Of a stretch of DNA of 64,000 nucleotides, positions 33,453 through 41,225 are shown piece after piece. This DNA comes from Streptomyces melanogenes. GTDB lineage: Bacteria; Actinomycetota; Actinomycetes; Streptomycetales; Streptomycetaceae. The stretch covers positions 79,653-143,652 of the forward strand of contig NZ_BMTS01000020.1 in NCBI RefSeq assembly GCF_014649795.1. Direction: 5' to 3'. Each line of letters starts with the position of its first letter. Positions within the stretch are counted from its first letter, which is position 1. A model generated the notes under the pieces. It ran no database searches and was not told the DNA's origin. It saw only the letters and a program-made list of their open reading frames with translations. Both the position numbers and the translations under genes were made by a program.

Positions 33453-35104
33453 GCACAGCAACAGCTGTCCACAGCCTGTGGACGACGGCGGCCGACGGCA
33501 AGGTGGACAAGATCCCGGCGCCGCACATCGAGTACGCACAGCTGGCGCCCACGCTGATCGTGGTCGGCGCGGCGGTGGTGGGCGTGCTGATCGAGGCGTT
33601 CGTCCCGCGCAAGAGCCGCTACTACGCCCAGGTGTTCCTCTCCGTGATCGCGCTCGCCGCCGCCTTCGCCGCGGTGGTCGCCCTCGCGGCCGACGGGTAC
33701 GGCACGACGAAGGCGCACATCGCGGCGATGGGCGCGGTGGCCGTCGACGGCCCGGCGCTCTTCCTCCAGGGGACCATTCTCCTCGCCTCGATCGTCGCGA
33801 TCTTCACCTTCGCCGAGCGCCGCCTCGACCCCGAGGCGCACGGCAGCCGGGTCGACTCGTTCGCCGCGCAGGCCGCGTCCGTCCCGGGCAGCGACAGCGA
33901 GCAGGCCGCGGTCAAGGCCGGTTTCACGACCACCGAGGTCTTCCCGCTGGCGCTCTTCGCGGTCTCCGGGATGCTGGTGTTCCCGGCGGCCAACGACCTG
34001 CTGACGCTCTTCGTGGCGCTTGAGGTCTTCTCCCTGCCGCTGTACCTGCTGTGCGCGCTGGCCCGCCGCAAGCGGCTGATGTCGCAGGAAGCGGCCGTGA
34101 AGTACTTCCTGCTCGGCGCCTTCTCCTCGGCGTTCCTGCTGTTCGGCATCGCGCTCCTGTACGGCTACGCGGGCTCGGTCCAGTACGCGGCCATCGCGGA
34201 CGTCGTCGACGGCACGGTCCAGACCGTGGACCCGGCGCTCGCGGGCACGATGGGCAACGACGCGCTCCTGCTGATCGGCGGCGCGATGCTGCTGATGGGG
34301 CTGCTGTTCAAGGTCGGCGCGGTGCCGTTCCACATGTGGACGCCCGACGTCTACCAGGGCGCGCCCACCCCGGTCACCGGCTTCATGGCGGCCGCCACCA
34401 AGGTCGCCGCCTTCGGCGCGCTGCTGCGGCTCCTTTACGTGGTGCTGCCCGGGATGCGGTGGGACTGGCGGCCGGTGATGTGGGGCGTCGCCATCGTCAC
34501 GATGGTGGGCGGCGCGATCGTCGCGATCACCCAGACCGACATCAAGCGGCTCCTCGCGTACTCGTCGATCGCGCACGCCGGGTTCATCCTGGCGGGTGTC
34601 ATCGCCACCAACGCGGACGGCATCTCGTCGGTGCTGTTCTACCTCGGGGCGTACTCGTTCGTGACGATCGGGGCGTTCGCGTGCGTCACGCTGGTGCGCG
34701 ACGCGGGCGGCGAGGCGACGCACCTGTCCAAGTGGGCCGGGCTCGGCCGCCGTTCGCCGCTGGTGGCGGCGGTGTTCGCGGTCTTCCTGCTCGCCTTCGC
34801 GGGCATCCCGCTGACGTCCGGCTTCACCGGGAAGTTCGCCGTGTTCAAGGCGGCGGCGGAGGGGGGTGCGGGGCCGCTGGTCGTGGTCGGTGTGATCTCG
34901 TCGGCGATCGCCGCGTTCTTCTATATCCGGGTGATCGTGCTGATGTTCTTCAGCGAGCCGAAGCCCGATGGGCCGACCGTTGCTGTTCCGTCGCCGTTGA
35001 CGATGACGGCTATTGGGGTTGGGGTTGCGGTGACGTTGGTGTTGGGTGTGGCGCCGCAGTACTTCTTGGATCTTGCTGGTCAGGCTGGGGTCTTCGTGCG
35101 GTGA
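33449..35104 (+). CDS. nuoN: NADH-quinone oxidoreductase subunit N
   Basis: A 551-residue antiporter-like subunit (ND2) with about 14 transmembrane helices. LFVALEVFSLPLYLLCALAR carries the conserved Glu, KVGAVPFHMWTPDVYQGAPT the Lys, and TQTDIKRLLAYSSIAHAGFI the second half-channel. This is the last gene of the operon, followed by a variant dispersed repeat and a terminator hairpin. The 5' end contains the inverted pair CTGTCCACAG / CTGTGGAC, which resembles two DnaA-box sequences. Being within coding sequence, it is probably incidental. Confidence 0.97.
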   Translation: MSTATAVHSLWTTAADGKVDKIPAPHIEYAQLAPTLIVVGAAVVGVLIEAFVPRKSRYYAQVFLSVIALAAAFAAVVALAADGYGTTKAHIAAMGAVAVDGPALFLQGTILLASIVAIFTFAERRLDPEAHGSRVDSFAAQAASVPGSDSEQAAVKAGFTTTEVFPLALFAVSGMLVFPAANDLLTLFVALEVFSLPLYLLCALARRKRLMSQEAAVKYFLLGAFSSAFLLFGIALLYGYAGSVQYAAIADVVDGTVQTVDPALAGTMGNDALLLIGGAMLLMGLLFKVGAVPFHMWTPDVYQGAPTPVTGFMAAATKVAAFGALLRLLYVVLPGMRWDWRPVMWGVAIVTMVGGAIVAITQTDIKRLLAYSSIAHAGFILAGVIATNADGISSVLFYLGAYSFVTIGAFACVTLVRDAGGEATHLSKWAGLGRRSPLVAAVFAVFLLAFAGIPLTSGFTGKFAVFKAAAEGGAGPLVVVGVISSAIAAFFYIRVIVLMFFSEPKPDGPTVAVPSPLTMTAIGVGVAVTLVLGVAPQYFLDLAGQAGVFVR

Positions 35105-35130
35105 CGCTCCGCGGGGGCGTGGATCTTTGG

Positions 35131-35205
35131 CTGCGGGTTGTGGGTGGCTGGTCGCGCCCACGCGGCGGAGCCGCACGATGACACAGCCCCGCGCCCCTAG
35201 GGGGT
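35131..35205. repeat. Dispersed repeat, copy 8 (variant with substituted core)
   Basis: The outer parts match the other copies (CTGCGGGTTGTGGGTGGCTG, and CCCCGCGCCCCTAGGGG), but the usual AGTT centre of the arm is replaced by CCACGCGGCGGAGCCGCACG plus ATGACACAG, which contains its own small palindrome (GCGGC GGA GCCGC). It lies between the convergent nuoN and AprA-like genes. Confidence 0.8.
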
Positions 35206-35226
35206 TGGGGTTTCGGTACGCCCCGT

Positions 35227-35262
35227 AAGGCCCCCGGCACCGTGCATGGTGCCGGGGGCCTT
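35227..35262. terminator. Bidirectional terminator hairpin at the end of the nuo operon
   Basis: A 14-bp perfect stem AAGGCCCCCGGCAC / GTGCCGGGGGCCTT with an 8-nt loop is followed by TT on the plus strand. It separates nuoN from the convergent AprA-like gene, whose stop codon is at 35266. Confidence 0.9.
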
Positions 35263-35265
35263 TTG

Positions 35266-37941
35266 CTATCTCCGGGTCGCGTACGCCCTTACGTCCGCGT
35301 CCGCGTCGTTTACCGCCTTGGCTAGAGCCGTCCGCGCCTCCGGAGTTGCGTGGGCTCGTAGGGACAGGACCGCCGCCTTGCGTACGTCCGCGTTCGGGTC
35401 GGTCAGTGTGGCTGTGAGGGCGGGGATCGCCAGTGGCTCTGGGGCCGAACCCAGCGCCGTCGCCGCCCCCGCCCGTACCTGCCACGCCGGGTCCGCCAAG
35501 GCGCGTACCGCCCGTACGGCCAGGTCATCGGGGCAACCCGCCCCCGCCAGTGACGTGTACGCCGCCGCCCTCACCAGCGCGTCCCCGTCGTCCAGGAGCG
35601 GGGTCAGGTGGGTGGGGGAGAGCAGGGCTCGGGCCGTTGCGACCCGGACCTCGCGGGCCGGGTCCGTCGTCGCCCGTACCAGCTCGTCCTGCGCGTCCAC
35701 CGAGACCAGGCCGCGTACCGCCGCGAGCCGCACCTCGATGTCGGGGTCGGTCAGCAAACCCGCGTAGTGGGGCGCGTCGCCCAGGCGCAGGGCACGCAGG
35801 ACCTCCAGCGATCCGGCGCGTACCCCCGGATCCGAGCCCATCGATGCCCGGAGCAGGCCTGCCCTCAACTCCGGCTCCGGATCCAGCACTTCGACCAGCT
35901 CAAGGAGGCCCCGAGTCGCCGCCACCCTCACCCCCGCGTCCGCGTCCGCCAGCCGGGCCGCCAAGGCCGGGCCCACCCCCGTCGGGGCCGACTCCGTCAG
36001 GGCGGCGACGGCCGCCGAGCGGACCGCCGGGTCGGGGTCGGTCAAGTAACCCGTGAACGCGTCCAGTTCCGGCTCGCCCTCCGCCAGCGCCAGGGCTTCC
36101 AGGATGCGGGGGGAGTGGGAGACGGTTGTTGCTGCCTGCGTTCGGGTGGTCCCGCCCGAGCCGATCGGCGCCCGGTCCCGGGGGCCCGCCGTCGCCACCT
36201 GCTCCGGGTGGATCTCCCCGAGGTGGCGCGGGGTGCCGCCGGTGGGGGCGTAGCCGTCCACCGGGACCAGGTACGGCTCCACCGGGCGGGCCGTGAACTC
36301 CATCGCGCCGGAAGGCGATTTGCGCAGGTCGAGGTGGTGCAGCCAGGCCTCGTCGTCCCGCTGCGGGTGGTCCGTACGCTCGTGGTAGAGGCCCCAGCGC
36401 GACTCCGTACGTGCCAGTGAGGAGCGCGCCGCCATCTCCGCGCAGTCGCGGATGAACGTCACTTCCGCGCACCGCATCAGCTCGTGCGGGGTCCGCGCGC
36501 CCATCTGCGCGATCTCCGTCCGCATCCGCTCGAAGTGCTCGACGGCCAGCGACAGCCGGGCGCCCGACTTCGGCGGGGCCACGTAGTCGTTCACGAAACG
36601 GCGGAGCTTGTACTCGACCTGGGGCTGCGGCGGGCCCGACGGATGGCGCAGGGGCCGGTAGACCAGCTCGTGGGCGGCCCGCAGCTGGTCGGGCGGCAAC
36701 TCGCCGTCGTACGCCGTGAACCGCGCCGCGTCCGCGCCCGCCAGATCGCCGAAGACGAACGCGCCGATCATGTAGTTGTGCGGTACACAGGCGAGGTCGC
36801 CCGCCGCGTACAGGCGCGGCACGGTCGTGCGGCCGTGGTCGTCGACGCGTACGCCGGAAGCCGAGTGGCCGCCGCACAGGCCGATCTCCGAGATGTGCAT
36901 CTCGATGTCGTGGGTGCGGTAGTCGTGGCCGCGGCCCGCGTGGAAGGTGCCGCGGGTGGGGCGTTCGGTGGAGTGCAGAATCGATTCGAGGGCCGTCACC
37001 GACTCCTCGGGGAGGTGGCTGAGCTTGAGGTAGACCGGGCCCCGGTCGCTGGCGACCTCCGTCGCGAACTCGGCCATCATCTGGCCCGACCAGTAGTCAG
37101 AGTCGACGAACCGCTCGCCGTGCCGGTTGACCTGGTAGCCGCCGAAAGGATTCGCCACATAGGCGCAGGCCGGGCCGTTGTAGTCCTTGATCAGCGGGTT
37201 GATCTGGAAGCACTCGATGCCGGTGAGCTCGGCGCCCGCGTGGTACGCCATCGCGTGGCCGTCGCCCGCGTTGGTCGGGTTCTCGTACGTTCCGTACAGG
37301 TAGCCCGAGGCGGGCAGGCCGAGGCGGCCGCACGCGCCGGTCGCCAGGACCACCGCGCCGGCGCGCACCGTGACGAACGCGCCGGTACGGGTGTGGAAGC
37401 CCGCCGCGCCGACCGCGCGGCCGTCCGCCGTGAGGATCCGTACCGGCATCACACGGTTCTCGATGCGGATGCGCTCGCGCATCTCGCGCCGTCTGAGCTG
37501 CCGGTAGAGGACCTTCTTGACGTCCTTGCCCTCGGGCATGGGCAAGACGTACGAGCCGGAGCGGTGCACCTGGCGGACCGCGTACTCGCCGTGCTCGTCC
37601 TTCTCGAACTTCACGCCGTACGACTCCAGGCGCTGGACCATCGCGAAGCCGCGGGTCGCGGTCTGGCGGACCGTGGACTGGTCGACGATCCCGTCGTTGG
37701 CGCGGGTGATCTCGGCGACGTAGTCGTCGGGCTCGGCGCGGCCGGGGATGACCGCGTTGTTGACGCCGTCCATGCCCATGGCGAGGGCGCCGGAGTGGCG
37801 TACGTGGGCCTTTTCGAGGAGGAGCACGCTGGCGCCGCGCTCGGCGGCGGTGAGCGCGGCCATCGTGCCCGCCGTGCCGCCCCCGACGACGAGGACGTCG
37901 CAGGTCAGCTCCTCGGCGTCGGCGAGTGCGGGGATCTGCAT
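35266..37941 (-). CDS. AprA-like FAD flavoprotein fused to HEAT repeats
   Basis: An 891-residue protein. Residues 1 to about 600 form a flavoprotein of the fumarate reductase / adenylylsulfate reductase (AprA) family: CDVLVVGGGTAGTMAALTAA for FAD, VLLLEKAHVRHSGALAMGMD, VVLATGACGRLGLPASGY and LYAAGDLACVPHNYMIGAFVFG. Residues about 608-891 are nine HEAT-like repeats, each with a D-x-x-VR-x-A-A pattern (for example DPDPAVRSAAVAAL, DPDIEVRLAAVRGL, DPNADVRKAAVLSL). It is the last gene of an operon with an AprB-like ferredoxin and an ABC importer, and probably oxidises or reduces the imported compound. The substrate is not known. ATG at 37941, 11 bp after the ATPase gene. Confidence 0.88.
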   Translation of the reverse strand: MQIPALADAEELTCDVLVVGGGTAGTMAALTAAERGASVLLLEKAHVRHSGALAMGMDGVNNAVIPGRAEPDDYVAEITRANDGIVDQSTVRQTATRGFAMVQRLESYGVKFEKDEHGEYAVRQVHRSGSYVLPMPEGKDVKKVLYRQLRRREMRERIRIENRVMPVRILTADGRAVGAAGFHTRTGAFVTVRAGAVVLATGACGRLGLPASGYLYGTYENPTNAGDGHAMAYHAGAELTGIECFQINPLIKDYNGPACAYVANPFGGYQVNRHGERFVDSDYWSGQMMAEFATEVASDRGPVYLKLSHLPEESVTALESILHSTERPTRGTFHAGRGHDYRTHDIEMHISEIGLCGGHSASGVRVDDHGRTTVPRLYAAGDLACVPHNYMIGAFVFGDLAGADAARFTAYDGELPPDQLRAAHELVYRPLRHPSGPPQPQVEYKLRRFVNDYVAPPKSGARLSLAVEHFERMRTEIAQMGARTPHELMRCAEVTFIRDCAEMAARSSLARTESRWGLYHERTDHPQRDDEAWLHHLDLRKSPSGAMEFTARPVEPYLVPVDGYAPTGGTPRHLGEIHPEQVATAGPRDRAPIGSGGTTRTQAATTVSHSPRILEALALAEGEPELDAFTGYLTDPDPAVRSAAVAALTESAPTGVGPALAARLADADAGVRVAATRGLLELVEVLDPEPELRAGLLRASMGSDPGVRAGSLEVLRALRLGDAPHYAGLLTDPDIEVRLAAVRGLVSVDAQDELVRATTDPAREVRVATARALLSPTHLTPLLDDGDALVRAAAYTSLAGAGCPDDLAVRAVRALADPAWQVRAGAATALGSAPEPLAIPALTATLTDPNADVRKAAVLSLRAHATPEARTALAKAVNDADADVRAYATRR

Positions 37942-37952
37942 GGGGAGGCCTT

Positions 37953-38729
37953 TCAGGGGCGTTCGGCGGGCAGGGTGGTGTCCCCGAGGGAGGCGAGGAC
38001 CTCGCGGCGCAGGGCCGTGGTCGCCGGGTCGTCGTGGGCTTCGCGCTCGCGCGGCCGGGGCACCGCGAGGACGCGCCCGGTGCCGAGCAGCGCGACCCGG
38101 TCGGCCAGGAACAGCGCCTCGTCGACGTCGTGCGTGACGAAGACGACGGTCGCGCCCGTGCCGCCGAGGACCTCGACGAGCAGTTGCTGCATCCCGGCGC
38201 GGGTCTGCGCGTCGAGCGCGCCGAACGGCTCGTCCATCAGGACGGCGCGCGGGCGCCCGGCCAGCGCGCGGGCCAGCTGGGCGCGCTGGCGCTGGCCGCC
38301 GGAGACGCGGTGGGGCAGCTTCGCGGCGTGAGCGTCGAGCCCGACCCGGCCCAGCCACGCCTGCGCGCGGGCGCGGCGCTCGGCCCGGGGCACGCCCTGG
38401 ATGGCGAGGGGGAGTTCGACGTTGGCGCGCAGGGAGCGCCACGGGAGCAGCGCGTCCTCCTGGAACACCAGCGCCCGCTCGGCGGAGGGCGCCAGGACCG
38501 GCTCCCCGTCCTGGGTGACCCGGCCCGCCAGCGGCGGGAGCAGCCCGGCCAGGGTCCGCAGCAGGGTCGACTTGCCGCAGCCGGAGGGCCCCACGACGGC
38601 CAGCACCTCGCCCGCCGCGACATCGAGGGCGACCCCGTCGAGGACGGGCGCGCCGGGGTGGCCGAGGACGGCGTCGTGGAGCGCGAGCACGGCGCCCGAA
38701 GTGCGGGCCCGCTCAGACGAGTTGGTCAT
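37953..38729 (-). CDS. ABC transporter ATP-binding protein (SsuB/TauB type)
   Basis: A 258-residue ATPase of the nitrate/sulfonate/taurine importer class. Walker A is VVGPSGCGKSTLLRTLAGLL, the Q-loop region is ERALVFQEDALLPWRSLRANV, the signature is HRVSGGQRQRAQLARALAG, Walker B is AVLMDEPFGALDAQTR, and the switch His is in VFVTHDVDEALFLADRV. It energises import by the permease and lipoprotein encoded just upstream. The start overlaps the permease gene by 17 bp. Confidence 0.93.
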   Translation of the reverse strand: MTNSSERARTSGAVLALHDAVLGHPGAPVLDGVALDVAAGEVLAVVGPSGCGKSTLLRTLAGLLPPLAGRVTQDGEPVLAPSAERALVFQEDALLPWRSLRANVELPLAIQGVPRAERRARAQAWLGRVGLDAHAAKLPHRVSGGQRQRAQLARALAGRPRAVLMDEPFGALDAQTRAGMQQLLVEVLGGTGATVVFVTHDVDEALFLADRVALLGTGRVLAVPRPREREAHDDPATTALRREVLASLGDTTLPAERP

Positions 38730-39573
38730 GGGGGGCCGTCTTGGTGGGGATCGGGGGAACGGCGGGGGCGGGCGCGACGGCCTTGTCCGTACGGGGGCGG
38801 GCGCCCGGTCCGTACGACGGGCGCGGCAGCCAGCGGGTGAGGCGGCGGCCGAGGAGCTCCACGGCGCTCGCGGTGAGCCGGCCGAGGACGCCGATGGTGA
38901 CCATGCCGACGAGGACGCCGGGGTAGTCCACGACCGTGTAGTCCTGCCAGGTGCGGTAGCCGACCCCGTACTCGCCGGAGATCATCTCCGCCGAGATCAC
39001 ACAGATCCACGAGACGCCGATGCCGACCGAGAGGCCGCCGAAGACGCCGGGCAGCGCGCCCGGGAGCACGACGGATCCGAGCACGCGCCGGCGGCCGCCG
39101 CCCATCGTGCGGACGGCTTCCTCCCAGACGGGGGTCAGCGCGCCCACCGCGTGCCGCGTCGCCACCACGACCGGGAAGAAGGCGGCGGTGCAGGTGATGA
39201 AGACGATGCCTTGCTCGTTGGAGGGGAAGAGCAGGATGGCGACCGGGACGAGCGCGATCGCCGGGATGGGCCGCAGGACTTCGAGCAGCGGCCCCAGCAG
39301 GTCGGCGGCGAGCCGGGAGCGGGCGAGCGCGATGCCGGTGGCCACGCCCGCGACCGAGGCGAGGGCGAAGCCGGTGAGGATGCGGGTCAGGCTCTGGGTG
39401 ATGTCCTGCCAGTACGTGCCCTCGCCGAGCCGGTGGCCGAGCTCGCGGGCCACGTCGGTGACGGTCGGGAACTGCGCGAAGCGCAGCCACAGGTCGACGT
39501 CGAGGGAGGTCAGCAGCTGCCACAGACCCAGGGCGGCCAGCAGCGACAGGGCCCGCGTCAGTCGCCGCGTCAT
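38713..39573 (-). CDS. ABC transporter permease (SsuC/TauC type)
   Basis: A 286-residue inner-membrane permease with six predicted helices. The EAA loop EEAVRTMGGGRRRVLGSVVLPGALP couples to the ATPase. Other family segments are GFALASVAGVATGIALARSR, LLEVLRPIPAIALVPVAILLF and SVGIGVSWICVISAEMISGEYGVG. About 40 residues of Pro-rich tail follow the last helix. The ATG at 39573 overlaps the binding-protein stop by 4 bp (ATGA), so the two are translationally coupled. Confidence 0.93.
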   Translation of the reverse strand: MTRRLTRALSLLAALGLWQLLTSLDVDLWLRFAQFPTVTDVARELGHRLGEGTYWQDITQSLTRILTGFALASVAGVATGIALARSRLAADLLGPLLEVLRPIPAIALVPVAILLFPSNEQGIVFITCTAAFFPVVVATRHAVGALTPVWEEAVRTMGGGRRRVLGSVVLPGALPGVFGGLSVGIGVSWICVISAEMISGEYGVGYRTWQDYTVVDYPGVLVGMVTIGVLGRLTASAVELLGRRLTRWLPRPSYGPGARPRTDKAVAPAPAVPPIPTKTAPHDQLV

Positions 39574-40919
39574 GACCCGGCCAGCGCGGTGGCGTAGGGG
39601 ACGGTACGGGCGCCGGGGTGCGCGGTGACGTACCGCGCGGCGACCGACGGCGTCACGAACGGCTTGAGCCCGCCGCTGTCGCGCACCCAGACCGCGCGGT
39701 CGGCGAACCAGAGCGTGCCGGTGGTGGCGTCGGGGACGTAGACGGCGCGCGCGGTGTCGCGGTGCGCCGCCGCGAAGCGCAGCGCGAGCGCCGGCGAGTC
39801 GAACGCCTCGGTCTTCTCGGCCCCCTTCAGCCACACCTCGCTGCGGGGCGCGGGCGCGGTGGCCGCCGACTGGCGCCCGTAGTCGGCGCCGTACGCCTTC
39901 TTTATGTACCGGTCGTCGACGAACGCGTCCACGTCCACGTCGCCCACCAGATTCGCCGCCTTCAGGACCGGCACGTCCTGCTTGAGGGCGTCGACCAGGC
40001 CCGGCTTCAGGGTGGGGTCGAAGGTGGCGATGCCGTGCGCCCCGTTGTAGAGGTAGACCACCTCGGCGGGCAGGCCGGTCGCCGAGGCCACCTTCTCGGC
40101 CGCCTGGACGGGGTGCTCGCGCAGATACGCCGTCGCGGTGATCTGCGCCCGCAGGAACGCGTCGAGTACCGCAGGGTTCTTCTCGGCGAAGTCCTCGCGC
40201 GCGGTGACGCCGTGGAAGGTCGCCAGGTTCAGCTCGGCGCCGTCGTACAGCGCCTTCGCCTTGCCCTGGAAGGCGAGCAGCCCTGGCCACGCCACGAACT
40301 GCGAGAGGGCGTCCACACTGCCCGCGCCGAGCGCCGAAGCGCCCACGGCGGGCTGCTGGTTGACCTTGTGGATGTCCTTGACGGCGTCCAGGCCCGCGCG
40401 TTGCAGTGCCCGTACGAGCGTGCCGTCGGCGGCCGAGCCGATACTGGTCGACACCTTCTTGCCGCGCAGTTCACCCAGATCGGTGAGTTTGGAATCGGGC
40501 GTCGTTATAACGGTGTTGAGTCCGCCCCGTAGGTTGTAGCCGGTGACGGAGACCAGCCGGGTCGGGCGTCCGAGCTGCTTGCCGCGGGCCGCGTTCAGCA
40601 GCAGCGGGAAGTCACCCATCGAACCTATGTCGACCTTCCCGGCGGTCATCTGCGCGGTGATGGGCGCGCCGGTGGCGTAGTCCTCCCACTTCACCTTGTA
40701 GGTGAAGCCGTCCTTCTTGCCGCGCGCCGCCAACTCCCGCTCGAAGGCGCCGAGCGAGCGCAGCAGGGTGCCCGCGGTCACGGTGTTGATGGTCTTGGAC
40801 TGGTAGCCGACGGTCACGGTGACCGTACGGCCGCTCCCCGCCTCGGCGTCGCCGCCGCAGCCGGTGAGGGGCAGGAGCAGGGCGGCGGCCGCCAGGCCCG
40901 CGGTAGTGGTGCGTTTCAT
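39570..40919 (-). CDS. ABC transporter substrate-binding lipoprotein (SsuA/NMT1-like) with extra C-terminal domain
   Basis: A 449-residue lipoprotein with lipobox LPLTGC near residue 21. Residues about 35-355 match the SsuA/TauA/NMT1-like periplasmic-binding fold (VTVGYQSKTINTVTAGTLLR, GKVDIGSMGDFPLLLNAARG, LRGKKVSTSIGSAADG, FLRAQITATAYLREHP). Sulfonate-binding proteins normally end here. This one continues for about 90 residues (362-449) with AVYVPDATTGTLWFADRAVW and PFVTPSVAARYVTAHPGART, a pattern that resembles NosL-type domains but without Cys. The ligand is unknown; sulfonates, taurine, nitriles and thiamine precursors all fit the family. Confidence 0.88.
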   Translation of the reverse strand: MKRTTTAGLAAAALLLPLTGCGGDAEAGSGRTVTVTVGYQSKTINTVTAGTLLRSLGAFERELAARGKKDGFTYKVKWEDYATGAPITAQMTAGKVDIGSMGDFPLLLNAARGKQLGRPTRLVSVTGYNLRGGLNTVITTPDSKLTDLGELRGKKVSTSIGSAADGTLVRALQRAGLDAVKDIHKVNQQPAVGASALGAGSVDALSQFVAWPGLLAFQGKAKALYDGAELNLATFHGVTAREDFAEKNPAVLDAFLRAQITATAYLREHPVQAAEKVASATGLPAEVVYLYNGAHGIATFDPTLKPGLVDALKQDVPVLKAANLVGDVDVDAFVDDRYIKKAYGADYGRQSAATAPAPRSEVWLKGAEKTEAFDSPALALRFAAAHRDTARAVYVPDATTGTLWFADRAVWVRDSGGLKPFVTPSVAARYVTAHPGARTVPYATALAGS

Positions 40920-40933
40920 CGGGGTTCGGCCTC

Positions 40934-41161
40934 TCACCTGAGCAGATAGGGCATGTTGACCGTGACGGCTCCGGTGGGACACCGGGCCGCGCAGGGGCCG
41001 CAGTACCAGCACTCGTCGACGTGCATGAACGCCTTGCCGCTCGCCGGGTCGATCGCGAGCGAGTCGAGCGGGCACATGTCGACGCAGAGGGTGCAGCCGT
41101 CGATGCACTTCGATCCGTCGATGGTCACGGGCACGTCGGCCCGCTGGGGCGCCAGGGGCAT
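40934..41161 (-). CDS. AprB-like 2[4Fe-4S] ferredoxin
   Basis: A 75-residue ferredoxin with two cluster motifs: C19-x3-C23-x2-C26-x3-C30-P and C51-x2-C54-x2-C57-x3-C61-P. The spacing CIDGCTLCVDMCP and CWYCGPCAARCPTGAV is that of the AprB subunit core of adenylylsulfate reductase and its relatives. It should pass electrons to or from the AprA-like flavoprotein of the same operon. It is the first structural gene after the GntR regulator (64-bp gap) and precedes the binding protein by 14 bp. Confidence 0.93.
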   Translation of the reverse strand: MPLAPQRADVPVTIDGSKCIDGCTLCVDMCPLDSLAIDPASGKAFMHVDECWYCGPCAARCPTGAVTVNMPYLLR

Positions 41162-41225
41162 GGCTGTCTCCAGGGAAGGGGTACGGCGGTGGGGTGGTGC
41201 GGGGGCTTGCCTTGAGGGCCGGGGC

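Noticed and set aside
39574..40290. Upstream extension of the permease reading frame
   Set aside because: It lies inside the binding-protein gene in another frame; the ATG at 39573 overlapping the previous stop is the natural start.
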